NCBI GenBank assembly: GCA_943333125.1
Contig: CALQSB010000018.1
Span: 1-55,383, forward strand
Length of the DNA stretch: 55,383 bases
Direction: 5' to 3'
Source of the DNA: Chitinophaga pinensis
GTDB lineage: Bacteria > Bacteroidota > Bacteroidia > Chitinophagales > Chitinophagaceae
A program made the position numbers and the translations under genes. Below the pieces are notes generated by a model that saw only the letters and a program-made list of their open reading frames with translations, was not told where the DNA came from and did no database searches. Of this stretch, positions 17,766 through 26,680 are shown piece by piece; positions within the stretch are counted from its first letter, which is position 1; every line of letters begins with the position of its first letter.

Positions 17766-17801
17766 ATATTTATTCATAATTTGCACCTTTAATTTCTATC
17801 A

Positions 17802-18704
17802 TTGAGGAATAAACACAAAGCGCATCTCGCACTTATTGGCACCAATATATTTTTTGCGATTAATTTCTCGGCAGTTAAATATTTAATTAATGATGGCTTT
17901 ATCAAACCCTTCGGTTTGAATTTCATCAGAATGTTATTTACCACCTTATTGTTATGGATATTTTATTGGGCAAATCCAAACAAAGAAAAAATAAATAAAA
18001 TTCATTACAAAAGATTTGTTCTTTGTGCCCTTTTGGGAATAGTGATCAATCAACTTTTATTTATAAAAGGTCTCTCAATGACGTTTTCTATTCATGCCTC
18101 TTTACTTATGCTCACCACCCCAATTTTTATTACGTTAATAGCTGCATGGATTTTAAAAGAATCCCTGAATAAATTTAAAATCCTCGGTTTAATCATGGGC
18201 GTAATCGGAGCTGTGGTTTTAGTTGTTTCAAGAAAAAATACAGGAAACGGTACCGATATTTTCTGGGGAGATATTTTCATTATCATCAACGCAATTTCGT
18301 ATTCTTATTATTTTATTTTGGTAATACCTTTGATGAAACGATATAAAGCGATTACCGTAATTCGAATTTTATTTACAATAGGAACCATCATTGCCCTTCC
18401 GGTTTGCTGGTCACAATTTATTTCTATACCCTGGCATAACTATGCACCAATGCAATTTTCTATTCTCGCCTTAATTATTTTTGGCGGAACGTTTCTTGCT
18501 TATGTTTTTAATTTATATGGAATCAAATATCTCGGCGCTTCGGTTTCGGGATCTTATATTTATACGCAGCCTTTTTTTGCCACAGCAATAGCGATTATTT
18601 TTCTGAATGAATCTTTGGATCTTTATAAAATAGTTGGAGCATTCTTTATTTTCCTGGGAGTGTATCTTTCAAAGAGAAGTGCACATTCTTTCCCTAAAAA
18701 ATAA
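17802..18704 (+). CDS. EamA-family (DMT) transporter
   Basis: 300 residues with ten predicted transmembrane helices in two EamA repeats: IFFAINFSAVKYLI to VIGAVVLVVS, and DIFWGDIFIIINAISYSYYF to FFIFLGVYLS. The start is TTG. An in-frame TAA lies at 17790-17792 and no ATG or GTG occurs before the first conserved helix, so TTG is the only reasonable choice. The family exports or imports small metabolites such as amino acids or nucleotides, and the substrate is not predictable. It converges on the SixA-like gene. Confidence 0.9.
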   Translation: MRNKHKAHLALIGTNIFFAINFSAVKYLINDGFIKPFGLNFIRMLFTTLLLWIFYWANPNKEKINKIHYKRFVLCALLGIVINQLLFIKGLSMTFSIHASLLMLTTPIFITLIAAWILKESLNKFKILGLIMGVIGAVVLVVSRKNTGNGTDIFWGDIFIIINAISYSYYFILVIPLMKRYKAITVIRILFTIGTIIALPVCWSQFISIPWHNYAPMQFSILALIIFGGTFLAYVFNLYGIKYLGASVSGSYIYTQPFFATAIAIIFLNESLDLYKIVGAFFIFLGVYLSKRSAHSFPKK

Positions 18705-18747
18705 CCAGCGATTGTTTTTAATTTCAGAATCAAAGAAAAATATTTCT

Positions 18748-19242
18748 TTATTTATTTTTTGGGTAATCAAAGAAAAGAAAAGTTTTTTCTGCTTCGGAAA
18801 ACTCCTTCCAATGTTGCACATCAGCCTCAACTGCAAAAATTGCGCAGGTTGGCATGTCGTCTATCAGCACTTCTTGTGTTAGCGTGTTTACATAATCTGT
18901 GATTCCGGGATTATGAATAAACATTGCTGCACTATCAAATTTATCATCAATTGTATTCACCGCATTTTTAATTACCTGCTCAGGTGCATGATAAAGCGTT
19001 TCATTAAAAACAATATCTTTTAATGGCACTTTATACACTTCACAAAAATGTTCACAGGTTTGTTTTGCCCTCAAAGCCGGACTGCTTATAAAAACATCAA
19101 TTGTTATTTTTTTATTCAGAAGTCTTTTTGCCATTTCTGGCGCGTCGTTATTTCCTTTTTCATTCAGCGGTCTTTCAAAATCTGATTGATTAAGAATCGC
19201 CCAGCTGCTTTTTGCGTGTCTGATGATGTAAATTGTTTTCAT
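18748..19242 (-). CDS. SixA-like histidine phosphatase
   Basis: A 164-residue histidine-phosphatase-fold protein. The catalytic RHA motif is at residues 8-10 (IYIIRHAKSSW), the second Arg lies in SSPALRAKQTCE, and the second His is in MFIHNPGIT (H110). SixA dephosphorylates phosphohistidine on signalling or PTS proteins in other bacteria. Homologues in Bacteroidota are uncharacterised. It lies 10 nt after the PurF-like gene on the same strand and is probably co-transcribed with it. Confidence 0.9.
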   Translation of the reverse strand: MKTIYIIRHAKSSWAILNQSDFERPLNEKGNNDAPEMAKRLLNKKITIDVFISSPALRAKQTCEHFCEVYKVPLKDIVFNETLYHAPEQVIKNAVNTIDDKFDSAAMFIHNPGITDYVNTLTQEVLIDDMPTCAIFAVEADVQHWKEFSEAEKTFLFFDYPKNK

Positions 19243-19252
19243 GGTATTTGTA

Positions 19253-21100
19253 TCAATAACCTCTGATGTTTTTTCCTTCGAGATAATTCATTAATGCTTT
19301 GTTACAAACCTTATTCCCACCTGGTGTTGGATAGTTTCCTGTAAAATACCAATCGCCTTTATTGTTGGGACAGGCTTCATGTAAAGTCTCAATAGTTTGA
19401 TAAATAACTTCTACTGGTAAATTAAAATCTACGGGAGTTATTAGCATTGCAATTTCATTGGATATTTCTTCTAATGAAAAAGGTTTGTAAATCTGACGAA
19501 CGAGATTTATAGAATGAAGTTGATTATTTCTTTCCAGCTCTTTACATTTTTCAAGTAGTTCATCAAGCATATTTTCTTGCCCTGTTTTTTTTAATAAACT
19601 CACAGCAGCTTTGAAAGCAACAAAATCACCAAGCTTACTCATATCAATTCCATAACAATCTGGATATCGAATTTGTGGAGCAGAAGAAACTACGATTATT
19701 TTTTTAGGTTTTAGCCTGCCCAACATTCTGATAATACTTTCTTTAAGCGTTGTTCCTCTCACTATACTATCGTCAATAACAATAAGGGTATCAGTATTTT
19801 TCTTTACGGTTCCGTAGGTAATATCATAAACATGCTGCACCATTTCATTTCGGCTATTGTCTGCAGTTATGAACGTTCTGAGTTTAACATCTTTGATGGC
19901 AATTTTTTCAATTCTGATTTTACGGTTTATCATTTCCGTAATTTTTTCTTCGTCGTAGTCTTTACCCCAGCTTAAGATTCTTTCTATTTTTATTTTATTC
20001 AAATAATCTTCCGCACCTTTTATTAAACCATAAAAAGCAATTTCGGCGGTGTTGGGAATAAAAGAAAAAATAGTGTTTTTTAAATCATAATCTATCGCTT
20101 TCAACACGATACTACTTAACTGATATCCTAATGCAATTCTTTCTCTGTAAATTTTTTCATCACTGCCTCTGCTGAAATATATTCTTTCAAAACTGCAGGC
20201 CTTTCTTTCTTTTGCCGGTACAATTTCTTCTATTTTAAAACTGCCATCAACATTTACAATCAAGGCCGTTCCAGGCATGAGCTCATGTACTTCATTTTCT
20301 TCCAGATTAAAGGCGGTTCTGATAGCAGCTCTTTCACTGGCTCCTACAATAATTTCATCATTGGTATAATAATAAGAAGGTCTTATGCCATGCGCATCTC
20401 TTACCATAAAAGAAGTTCCACTGCCCGTCATTCCTGCAAAATTAAATCCGCCATCAAATAGCGGCACCGCATTACGAAGCACTTTTACAATATCAATATT
20501 ACCGGGATTTTCATCATCATCTTTTACCATAAAATGATGAATAACTTCCATCATTGCAGCCAGATCGCTTTGCTTCTGAAAAGTATCCGGATTAATATTT
20601 ACAAGATTAAAAAGCTCTTCTGTATTTATAAGGTTGAAATTTCCCGCCAGTGCAAGATTTCTTCCGGGTACAATGTTTTTTTTAATGAAGGGGTGACAAA
20701 ACCCCACATCATTTTTACCCTGAGTTCCATACCTCAGATGTCCCAAAAGAACTTCGCCCATAATATCGAGGTGTCCTTTCATTAATCCGGGATGTAATCT
20801 TATTTCGGGCTGATGATTTTCTATTTCATTTATTTCATTTGCTATCCTGTCAAAAAGATCGGCTATGGGTTGATTGGCATTACTTCTGATTCTGTGTAAG
20901 AAAGGATATCCAGGCTCGGTATCCAGTTTAAGAGATGCCACGCCGGCACCATCCTGACCTCTGTTGTGCTGCTTTTCCATCAGCAAGTACAATTTGGTTA
21001 GTCCGTAAAGAACGTCCTGATACTTTTGTTGATAATGGCTAAATGGTTTTCTAAGCCTGATAAAGGCAAGGCCACATTCGTGTTTTATTGCATCGCTCAT
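19253..21100 (-). CDS. Amidophosphoribosyltransferase-family protein (long PurF form)
   Basis: 615 residues, about 100 longer than classical PurF. The N-terminal nucleophile amidotransferase domain begins MSDAIKHECGLAFIRL, with Cys9 as the likely nucleophile after removal of a short propeptide. It also shows EKQHNRGQDGAGVASLKL, LGHLRYGTQG and VRDAHGIRPSYYY. The phosphoribosyltransferase domain contains the PRPP loop TLIVIDDSIVRGTTLKES. PurF makes phosphoribosylamine from PRPP and glutamine, the first step of purine synthesis. This Bacteroidota-style long form may be a paralogue with a different role, since an extra ~60-residue segment precedes the PRPP motif. A strong promoter lies upstream. 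Confidence 0.85.
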   Translation of the reverse strand: MSDAIKHECGLAFIRLRKPFSHYQQKYQDVLYGLTKLYLLMEKQHNRGQDGAGVASLKLDTEPGYPFLHRIRSNANQPIADLFDRIANEINEIENHQPEIRLHPGLMKGHLDIMGEVLLGHLRYGTQGKNDVGFCHPFIKKNIVPGRNLALAGNFNLINTEELFNLVNINPDTFQKQSDLAAMMEVIHHFMVKDDDENPGNIDIVKVLRNAVPLFDGGFNFAGMTGSGTSFMVRDAHGIRPSYYYTNDEIIVGASERAAIRTAFNLEENEVHELMPGTALIVNVDGSFKIEEIVPAKERKACSFERIYFSRGSDEKIYRERIALGYQLSSIVLKAIDYDLKNTIFSFIPNTAEIAFYGLIKGAEDYLNKIKIERILSWGKDYDEEKITEMINRKIRIEKIAIKDVKLRTFITADNSRNEMVQHVYDITYGTVKKNTDTLIVIDDSIVRGTTLKESIIRMLGRLKPKKIIVVSSAPQIRYPDCYGIDMSKLGDFVAFKAAVSLLKKTGQENMLDELLEKCKELERNNQLHSINLVRQIYKPFSLEEISNEIAMLITPVDFNLPVEVIYQTIETLHEACPNNKGDWYFTGNYPTPGGNKVCNKALMNYLEGKNIRGY

Positions 21101-21125
21101 AATAGAGATTGCCTGAATTGAGGAG

Positions 21126-21157
21126 CAAAAATAGAGGATAGCAAGTCAGTAAACAAA
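21126..21157 (-). promoter_or_regulatory. Bacteroidota-type promoter of the PurF-like gene
   Basis: On the minus strand a -33 TTTG (21154-21157) and a -7 TATTTTTG (21126-21133) are separated by 20 bp, an excellent match to the phylum consensus, 25 bp upstream of the ATG. Confidence 0.7.
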
Positions 21158-21199
21158 AATACCAATCATGCCGGAATATTATTTTTTCAAAAACTATAA

Positions 21200-21922
21200 T
21201 TATAGCCCGCTGAAACTAAGTCCAAATTGCAGTAAACTCATATTAGCTGCTACATTATCTTTAAATATAGAAGTAATGTTACAAGAACCGAAAGCAGAGA
21301 AATTTGCATAACCGATTCTTACCGTAGCCGCGAGGCGGGTGGTATTAAAATAACTTCTGGAAGCCTGTTTTTGAGTGTAGTCAACAATAGTTGCACCTGC
21401 AGCGTTTTGTAATGTTTTTCCTTTTACATGGGCATTTAATAAAGTACCCACTTTTACCCCTACGGCTACTTTAAAGGACTTGTTTGGATTTTTAGGATTT
21501 GAATAAAACCTTAGTTCAATAGGAATTTCCAGAAAGGAAGTGCTCATTTTGTATTTTTTGAATCTTTCCAAAGTATCCAATGAATTAAATTTAAGCACAC
21601 GGGTAACTCCGATAATATCAGCATCCATTTTATCTAAAAAGATATTACTGGTTCCAACGCCAATACCAAAGGCAGCACTAAAGTTTGAATTATTTTTAAA
21701 GGGCTTATTAACCATGAGATAAATATTGGCTCCTCTGGAAAAGCCTTTTCTATGACTATCAATGCTATCCGGCGCTCCCAGCCATCTGTCGGAACTTAAC
21801 TGAATCATAAAATGATCATTAGGCAGATTGGTTATGTCATTTTTTGTTTTTGGAAGCGGACTTTGAGCCCAAATAGTATTCGTCACGGTAATTGCAAAAA
21901 GCAAAAAAAATATCTTTCTCAT
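21200..21922 (-). CDS. Outer-membrane beta-barrel protein (PorT-like)
   Basis: 240 residues. The signal peptide is MRKIFFLLFAITVTNTIWAQ, followed by alternating amphipathic strands such as NIYLMVNKPF, FSAAFGIGVGTSNIF, STSFLEIPIELRFYS and FKVAVGVKVGTLLNAHVKG. It ends in a strand-like GLSFSGL. This is the architecture of PorT/OmpW-like barrels in this phylum. A role in export or envelope maintenance is possible, but nothing specific can be assigned. Confidence 0.75.
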   Translation of the reverse strand: MRKIFFLLFAITVTNTIWAQSPLPKTKNDITNLPNDHFMIQLSSDRWLGAPDSIDSHRKGFSRGANIYLMVNKPFKNNSNFSAAFGIGVGTSNIFLDKMDADIIGVTRVLKFNSLDTLERFKKYKMSTSFLEIPIELRFYSNPKNPNKSFKVAVGVKVGTLLNAHVKGKTLQNAAGATIVDYTQKQASRSYFNTTRLAATVRIGYANFSAFGSCNITSIFKDNVAANMSLLQFGLSFSGL

Positions 21923-21939
21923 ATTGGTTTCTTGTGCGG

Positions 21940-21947
21940 CAAATTTA
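21940..21947 (-). promoter_or_regulatory. Putative -7 box of the beta-barrel gene
   Basis: Reads TAAATTTG on the minus strand (TAnnTTTG match), 17 bp upstream of the ATG. Confidence 0.45.
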
Positions 21948-22090
21948 GACTAAACCTTGGTTAATTAAAGGTTAAAGGGAAAATAATTTCAAACCCTTTT
22001 TTTAAATTCTCGCGTCCTTCATTTCAAAATCAAAATCCGGGTAAAAAAGTCGAAATAATTAATGATATTTACAACTTAAAAAAATAGGTC

Positions 22091-22747
22091 ATGCAAATAA
22101 AAAAATATTTTTATTTCGTTTCATTGTTATTAACTACAATATTCATGTTCTCCTGTACTCCGTCCAGCGAATTGTCGGGTATTTGGGTTAACAAAGAAAA
22201 AATGCAGAACAAGTCGTATAAAAAAATTTATGTCATAGCCGAAACTGCCGATATACAGGCAAGGAAAGCCATCGAAGGCGCTCTTGCTGCTAAAGCTGAA
22301 GAAAAAGGTTTTGAAGTAATAAGCAGTATTGATGCCCTTCCACCTTCTCTTTCAGATTTAAGCTTTCCTGCTAAAGAAATACTGATTAAAAGTGTAAAAG
22401 CTTCTGGATGTGACGCCGCTTTTGTAGTTACCCTATTGAAAAAAGAAGAAAGCGTGAGGTATACACCCGGAACTACTGCATATACCCCCTTGCCTTATTA
22501 TAGCTGGAATGGAAGTTTTGTAAATTATTATGATTATTGGAGACCGTCAGTAACCGCTCCGGGATATTATACGAACAATCAAAATTACTTTCTTCAAAGT
22601 AATTTATATGACGTACAAACGGATGAGTTAATGATTTCTATACAATCAGAATTATTTAATCCTACTTCACTGAACAAATTCAGCAAAGATTTTGTGGATG
22701 ATTTGGTATCTAAAATGAAAAAGGAAGGACTTTTAAAAAATAAATAG
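22091..22747 (+). CDS. Uncharacterised lipoprotein
   Basis: 218 residues with a lipoprotein signal (FVSLLLTTIFMFSC, Cys at about 21). The mature part begins with a KKIYVIAETADIQARKAIEG segment and a Rossmann-like repeat of helices and strands (ALAAKAEEKGFEVISS, SGCDAAFVVTLLKKEES). It then has a Tyr/Pro-rich loop (TPLPYYSWNGSFVNYYDYW), as in the DUF4136-like lipoproteins of Bacteroidota. That similarity is a guess from the layout. It converges on the TonB-receptor gene with a short gap. Confidence 0.7.
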   Translation: MQIKKYFYFVSLLLTTIFMFSCTPSSELSGIWVNKEKMQNKSYKKIYVIAETADIQARKAIEGALAAKAEEKGFEVISSIDALPPSLSDLSFPAKEILIKSVKASGCDAAFVVTLLKKEESVRYTPGTTAYTPLPYYSWNGSFVNYYDYWRPSVTAPGYYTNNQNYFLQSNLYDVQTDELMISIQSELFNPTSLNKFSKDFVDDLVSKMKKEGLLKNK

Positions 22748-22789
22748 AAGAGACTATAATAAAATATAGTCCCTTCTATAGAAAAAATA

Positions 22790-25021
22790 TCAATGCTGAA
22801 ATTTCAATGTCAGGAAAATATTTCTTCCTCCTCCGTTGATGCCACTGGAAAATGTTCTGTAACGGGTATCTAAAATATTATCTACGCCAGCTTGCAAATT
22901 GATCATCTTGTTCATTTTATATGAAGCCCTTAAATTTAGTGTAAACCAGGCGGGCATGCCTTTTGAAGTAGCATATTGTTCATTATCTTCACCATTTAAG
23001 TAATAGTCACCTATTTTTTTCCAGCCATTATAATTAACAAAAAAGGTATACTCCCAATTTTTATAAATATACGTGCTCTGTAATTTCATCATAAAGGGAG
23101 GAATATGATCTAAATTCGAATTAGTGCTGTCGGTAATAATTTCGCCATGTGTATAGTTGGCACTAAAAGAAAGATTAATCATTCGCGTGAGTTGAAGTTT
23201 CAGATTTGACGAAAAACCATAAATAAATGCTTTTCTTTCATTCTGATTGGCAAGAACTTTACTTAATGTACCATTATAATCTATAGAATCTTTTCCATTA
23301 TATTCAAATGGGCCCGTTACAATAGCATCAAAAAACCGGGTATAGTAGATATTGTTTTCCCAACTCAATTTATTGCTGGTATATTTATTAATTCCAGTTT
23401 CCAGGGTCAATGTTTTTTCTGGTTTTAGATGGGCATTAGGAACGATAATGTCTCCAGGTGCAGATTCAAATATTTTACTCAAATCATCAATATTGGGAAC
23501 ACGAAATCCCGAAGCTATTTGAAATGTATTCTTCCATCCTTTTCCGGTGTTTACGATAATACCTAATGAACCTGAATAAACAGCGTTTCTTTGATTGATA
23601 CTGTTGTAAGGCAAATGAAAAAATGAGGAATCAGCTATTGAAGCATGTAAACTGCTGTATCCGAATCTTAGGCCATCTGTAAACGTTAGTGTATTGTTCT
23701 TTTTAAAAGTATGAGAAAAATAAGTAGCTATATTCATCATTGCATTTTCACCATCGGGATATCTGGTGTCTAATTCAGAAGTTGAACCCGAATTAATATC
23801 CAACTGGTTAGCCGTAGATTTCAGTGTATTATATTGAGCGTCCAGGCCAACCCTGAAATTATGTCTGCCTTGATTTCTGTTCAAATCAACATTAGCACCC
23901 CATACATTTACATTTTCAATTCTGTTTTGTAATCCTGCAGCATTAAACTTTCTGGTATGACGGCTTTCGGTTACATATTGATAATTAATTCCTGTATGAA
24001 TATGCTGAAAAAAATTATTCCTGATATTTTGATTGTAATCATAAGCAGCGAGAAATCTTGTTTGTGGTCCATAATACCACTCAGCATATTTAAGTGCAGC
24101 AGCAGAACCCGCAGAAACTCCAGGATCTGTAAGTCTGTCATAGCGCGGAATATCCGATGAGTTGGAAAATTGGAAATTTAATCCATGTTCTTTGTTTTCG
24201 GATTGTTTAAATAATAGTTTTTGTACAATATCATACTGATGATAATTACTATTCAATTGTATCCAGGGCTTTGTATTAATCATCAAAGAATCTTTATTAT
24301 TGATTCTATCTACATAATAATTACGATCACCATAATTGTCTTTATAAAATGGATTCTTATTTCTTCCGCTTTTTAGATTTCCAAAATCCGAAAAACTAAA
24401 TGAAGTAAAAGAAGCTAATTTTTGGTTTCCCAAATTCATATCCACATGAGCAGTTATTTCGTTATTTACTGAGCCATATCTTGACATTGCATTAAGGTTA
24501 AAAATATTATTTTTACCATTTGCAAGTACCGGATTCTTTGTATACATAGCAATTACCCCACCAAGTGCATCACTGCCATAAACAGTGGAAGATGGTCCAA
24601 ATAATATTTCCATTTTGCTGAAAGAAGATGGATCAGTGGTCAAAACATTTTGAAGATGACCGCCTCTGTAAATCAGATTATTCATTCTTACTCCGTCAAT
24701 TACCAGCAATGTTCTATTTGCTTCAAATCCTCTGAGTACAATACTTCCACCACCTAATTGACTTTTTTGTATAAAAACATTTCCTGTAGAAGCCAGCAAG
24801 TCGGCGGTGTTTTGTGGCTGTGCTGCTGCTATATAATCTGATGATAGTAAAATGAATTGCTGAGAAACATTTTTTCTTGCTTCCGGAATTTTATTTGCTG
24901 TAATAATAATTTCATCTAGATATTGAATATTACCAATAGTGTCAGTTTTACTTTTCTGTGCATTTGTAAATAAAGGCAAAGCCATTACTATACATAATGA
25001 GACTTTTTTTATCAAGTACAT
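22790..25021 (-). CDS. TonB-dependent outer-membrane receptor
   Basis: 743 residues. The signal peptide is MYLIKKVSLCIVMALPLFTNAQ, followed by a TonB-box-like LDEIIITANK. The plug domain (QLGGGSIVLRGFEANRTLL, IDGVRMNNLIYRGGHLQN, STVYGSDALGGVIAMYTKNP) precedes a 22-stranded barrel ending NIFLTLKFQH, with a C-terminal aromatic-containing strand. There is no carboxypeptidase-like N-terminal extension, so it is of the metal/haem/siderophore type rather than SusC. The gene just upstream encodes a small membrane-anchored protein with a C-terminal Cys. Together they may handle a metal ion (inference). Confidence 0.92.
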   Translation of the reverse strand: MYLIKKVSLCIVMALPLFTNAQKSKTDTIGNIQYLDEIIITANKIPEARKNVSQQFILLSSDYIAAAQPQNTADLLASTGNVFIQKSQLGGGSIVLRGFEANRTLLVIDGVRMNNLIYRGGHLQNVLTTDPSSFSKMEILFGPSSTVYGSDALGGVIAMYTKNPVLANGKNNIFNLNAMSRYGSVNNEITAHVDMNLGNQKLASFTSFSFSDFGNLKSGRNKNPFYKDNYGDRNYYVDRINNKDSLMINTKPWIQLNSNYHQYDIVQKLLFKQSENKEHGLNFQFSNSSDIPRYDRLTDPGVSAGSAAALKYAEWYYGPQTRFLAAYDYNQNIRNNFFQHIHTGINYQYVTESRHTRKFNAAGLQNRIENVNVWGANVDLNRNQGRHNFRVGLDAQYNTLKSTANQLDINSGSTSELDTRYPDGENAMMNIATYFSHTFKKNNTLTFTDGLRFGYSSLHASIADSSFFHLPYNSINQRNAVYSGSLGIIVNTGKGWKNTFQIASGFRVPNIDDLSKIFESAPGDIIVPNAHLKPEKTLTLETGINKYTSNKLSWENNIYYTRFFDAIVTGPFEYNGKDSIDYNGTLSKVLANQNERKAFIYGFSSNLKLQLTRMINLSFSANYTHGEIITDSTNSNLDHIPPFMMKLQSTYIYKNWEYTFFVNYNGWKKIGDYYLNGEDNEQYATSKGMPAWFTLNLRASYKMNKMINLQAGVDNILDTRYRTFSSGINGGGRNIFLTLKFQH

Positions 25022-25089
25022 TGTTTTTGTTTTATTAATAATTAAAAAGATTCAGAAGGAGATTCTGAAATAAATACATTCGGAATGTA

Positions 25090-25599
25090 TTAACAAAACA
25101 ATGGCGGAGGCGTTGGAATAGCTTTATCAGTGTTGATTAAATTTTCTATTATGGATTGATATTTATTTTCCTTAATAGCAGGAATTATAATTCCATTTTC
25201 AATAACAGTAGTTATATATACAAGAGACAATAATTTAACAACAGCGATAGGGTTTTTATTTTTATTATCTTTTTTATTTTCAAAAATTGATTTTATTTTT
25301 TCGCGAATATTTCTTTCTTCGCTGTCTTTGAAAGCTATTATTTTATAGGAATCTCCATGCTGTATTATTTCTTTTATATCATAGTATTCACCCTGATAGT
25401 AAAATTCATCATCATTGATTTCAATTTTATTAAATGCCGATTTCGAAATTTCAATTTGACTACAATGTGTATTGTTTTCAGAAAGATGCTCTTTAATAGT
25501 TAAGTTATTTATCGTTTGCTGTACTTGCAATACAAATAATATTCCACCTGCCTGCAAAGCAAATAAAACAAGAATGGCTATGGTAGTAATATTTCTCAA
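25090..25599 (-). CDS. Small membrane-anchored protein with C-terminal PPPLFC
   Basis: 169 residues from a TTG start at 25599 (no ATG precedes the signal-anchor). The N-terminal hydrophobic helix is ITTIAILVLFALQAGGILFV. A central region with QIEISKSAFNKIEINDDEFY and the signature EFYYQGEYYDIKEI is followed by a Lys-rich stretch, a second hydrophobic segment (VVKLLSLVYITTVIENGIII) and a Pro-Cys tail ending TPPPLFC. It lies 68 bp upstream of the TonB-dependent receptor on the same strand, so the two are likely co-transcribed. I do not recognise the family. The exposed terminal Cys suggests a thiol or metal-ligand role. Confidence 0.65.
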   Translation of the reverse strand: MRNITTIAILVLFALQAGGILFVLQVQQTINNLTIKEHLSENNTHCSQIEISKSAFNKIEINDDEFYYQGEYYDIKEIIQHGDSYKIIAFKDSEERNIREKIKSIFENKKDNKNKNPIAVVKLLSLVYITTVIENGIIIPAIKENKYQSIIENLINTDKAIPTPPPLFC

Positions 25600-25647
25600 A
25601 AATAATTAATCAAATAAAGTTAGCGTAAATGTTAAGGAACAAAAATA

Positions 25648-26247
25648 TCAATCTGTATTTTTTGTTTGATTCCAGGTTTTATATTCGGGATAATTAATGA
25701 TTCTGTTTGGAGGCAACGTTGGAAGCGGCTCACATGCTTCCCAATGAGTGCCCATTTCTTCAGGGAGTTTCTGATATAAAGCGGTACCTGCAGACTTCCA
25801 GTTAATCATATCATCACTTACTTCTTTAATTATTTTTGCGGGGTTGCCTACAATCAGACTTCGGTTTGCAAAGTTTTCATCTGCTTTTATAAAACATAAA
25901 GCACCAATGATACATTCATCTCCAATGACGACATTGTCCATTATCACCGCATTCATGCCCACTAAAGAATTCTTACCGATAATTGCGCCGTGAATAATTG
26001 CGCCATGTCCGATATGCGCATTTTCTTTAAGCAATACCGTAGTACCCGGAAACATGTGAATTGTGCAATTTTCCTGAATATTACAACCATCTTCAATAAT
26101 AATCTGTCCCCAATCCCCACGGATAGCAGCACCTGGACCAACGTATACATTTTTTCCAATGATCACATTTCCAGTAACGCATGCTTGTGGATGGATAAAG
26201 CTGCTGGGATCAATTACCGGAATAATATTATTGAATTTATAAATCAT
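25648..26247 (-). CDS. paaY: PaaY-like hexapeptide-repeat protein (gamma-carbonic anhydrase fold)
   Basis: 199 residues. A left-handed beta-helix built of hexapeptides (VIGKNVYVGPGAAIRGDWGQ, NIQENCTIHMFPG, HIGHGAIIHGAIIG, VGMNAVIMDNVVIG) is followed by a C-terminal helix. The His residues in CTIHMF and HIGHG fit the metal site of the gamma-carbonic anhydrase family. PaaY in phenylacetate clusters acts as a thioesterase that removes dead-end CoA thioesters. It is the last gene of the paa operon here, 5 nt after paaI. Confidence 0.88.
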   Translation of the reverse strand: MIYKFNNIIPVIDPSSFIHPQACVTGNVIIGKNVYVGPGAAIRGDWGQIIIEDGCNIQENCTIHMFPGTTVLLKENAHIGHGAIIHGAIIGKNSLVGMNAVIMDNVVIGDECIIGALCFIKADENFANRSLIVGNPAKIIKEVSDDMINWKSAGTALYQKLPEEMGTHWEACEPLPTLPPNRIINYPEYKTWNQTKNTD

Positions 26248-26252
26248 AATAA

Positions 26253-26678
26253 TCAGATTAATGATTTTTGAGTTCTATAGCACGTGCCTTTAAAAAAAGC
26301 TACAGTATGATCATGCTGATTGGTGATGGTGATATGATATAACCCTGTTGATTTGCCATTATGTAATTCTTTAGCTTCTGCAGTCAATATGTCATCAACA
26401 TGAACAGGCTTTAAAAAATTAATGCTGGTATCTAACGCTACAGATAACACGTTTCTGTTATTACAGGCAAAAGCAAATGCACTGTCTGCCATAGAGAATG
26501 TGACTCCACCATGAATAATACCCAAACCATTGATCATTTCTTTTCTTATGATCATTTTGATTTTACTATATCCTTCTTTTATTGCTATTACTTCAATACC
26601 CAGCCATTGACTGAATAAATCGTGTTTCATCATGAAGTCAACAACCTGTGTTGCTTTCAAATTATTTTCGGTATTCAT
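26253..26678 (-). CDS. paaI: Hydroxyphenylacetyl-CoA thioesterase PaaI
   Basis: A 141-residue hotdog-fold thioesterase with the characteristic GLGIIHGGVTFSMADSAFAF segment (HGG plus the catalytic Asp) and VDDILTAEAKELHNGKSTGL. PaaI hydrolyses hydroxyphenylacetyl-CoA and rescues CoA when the ring-oxidation pathway stalls. It sits 2 nt from paaG, so coupled translation is likely. Confidence 0.9.
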   Translation of the reverse strand: MNTENNLKATQVVDFMMKHDLFSQWLGIEVIAIKEGYSKIKMIIRKEMINGLGIIHGGVTFSMADSAFAFACNNRNVLSVALDTSINFLKPVHVDDILTAEAKELHNGKSTGLYHITITNQHDHTVAFFKGTCYRTQKSLI

Positions 26679-26680
26679 AA

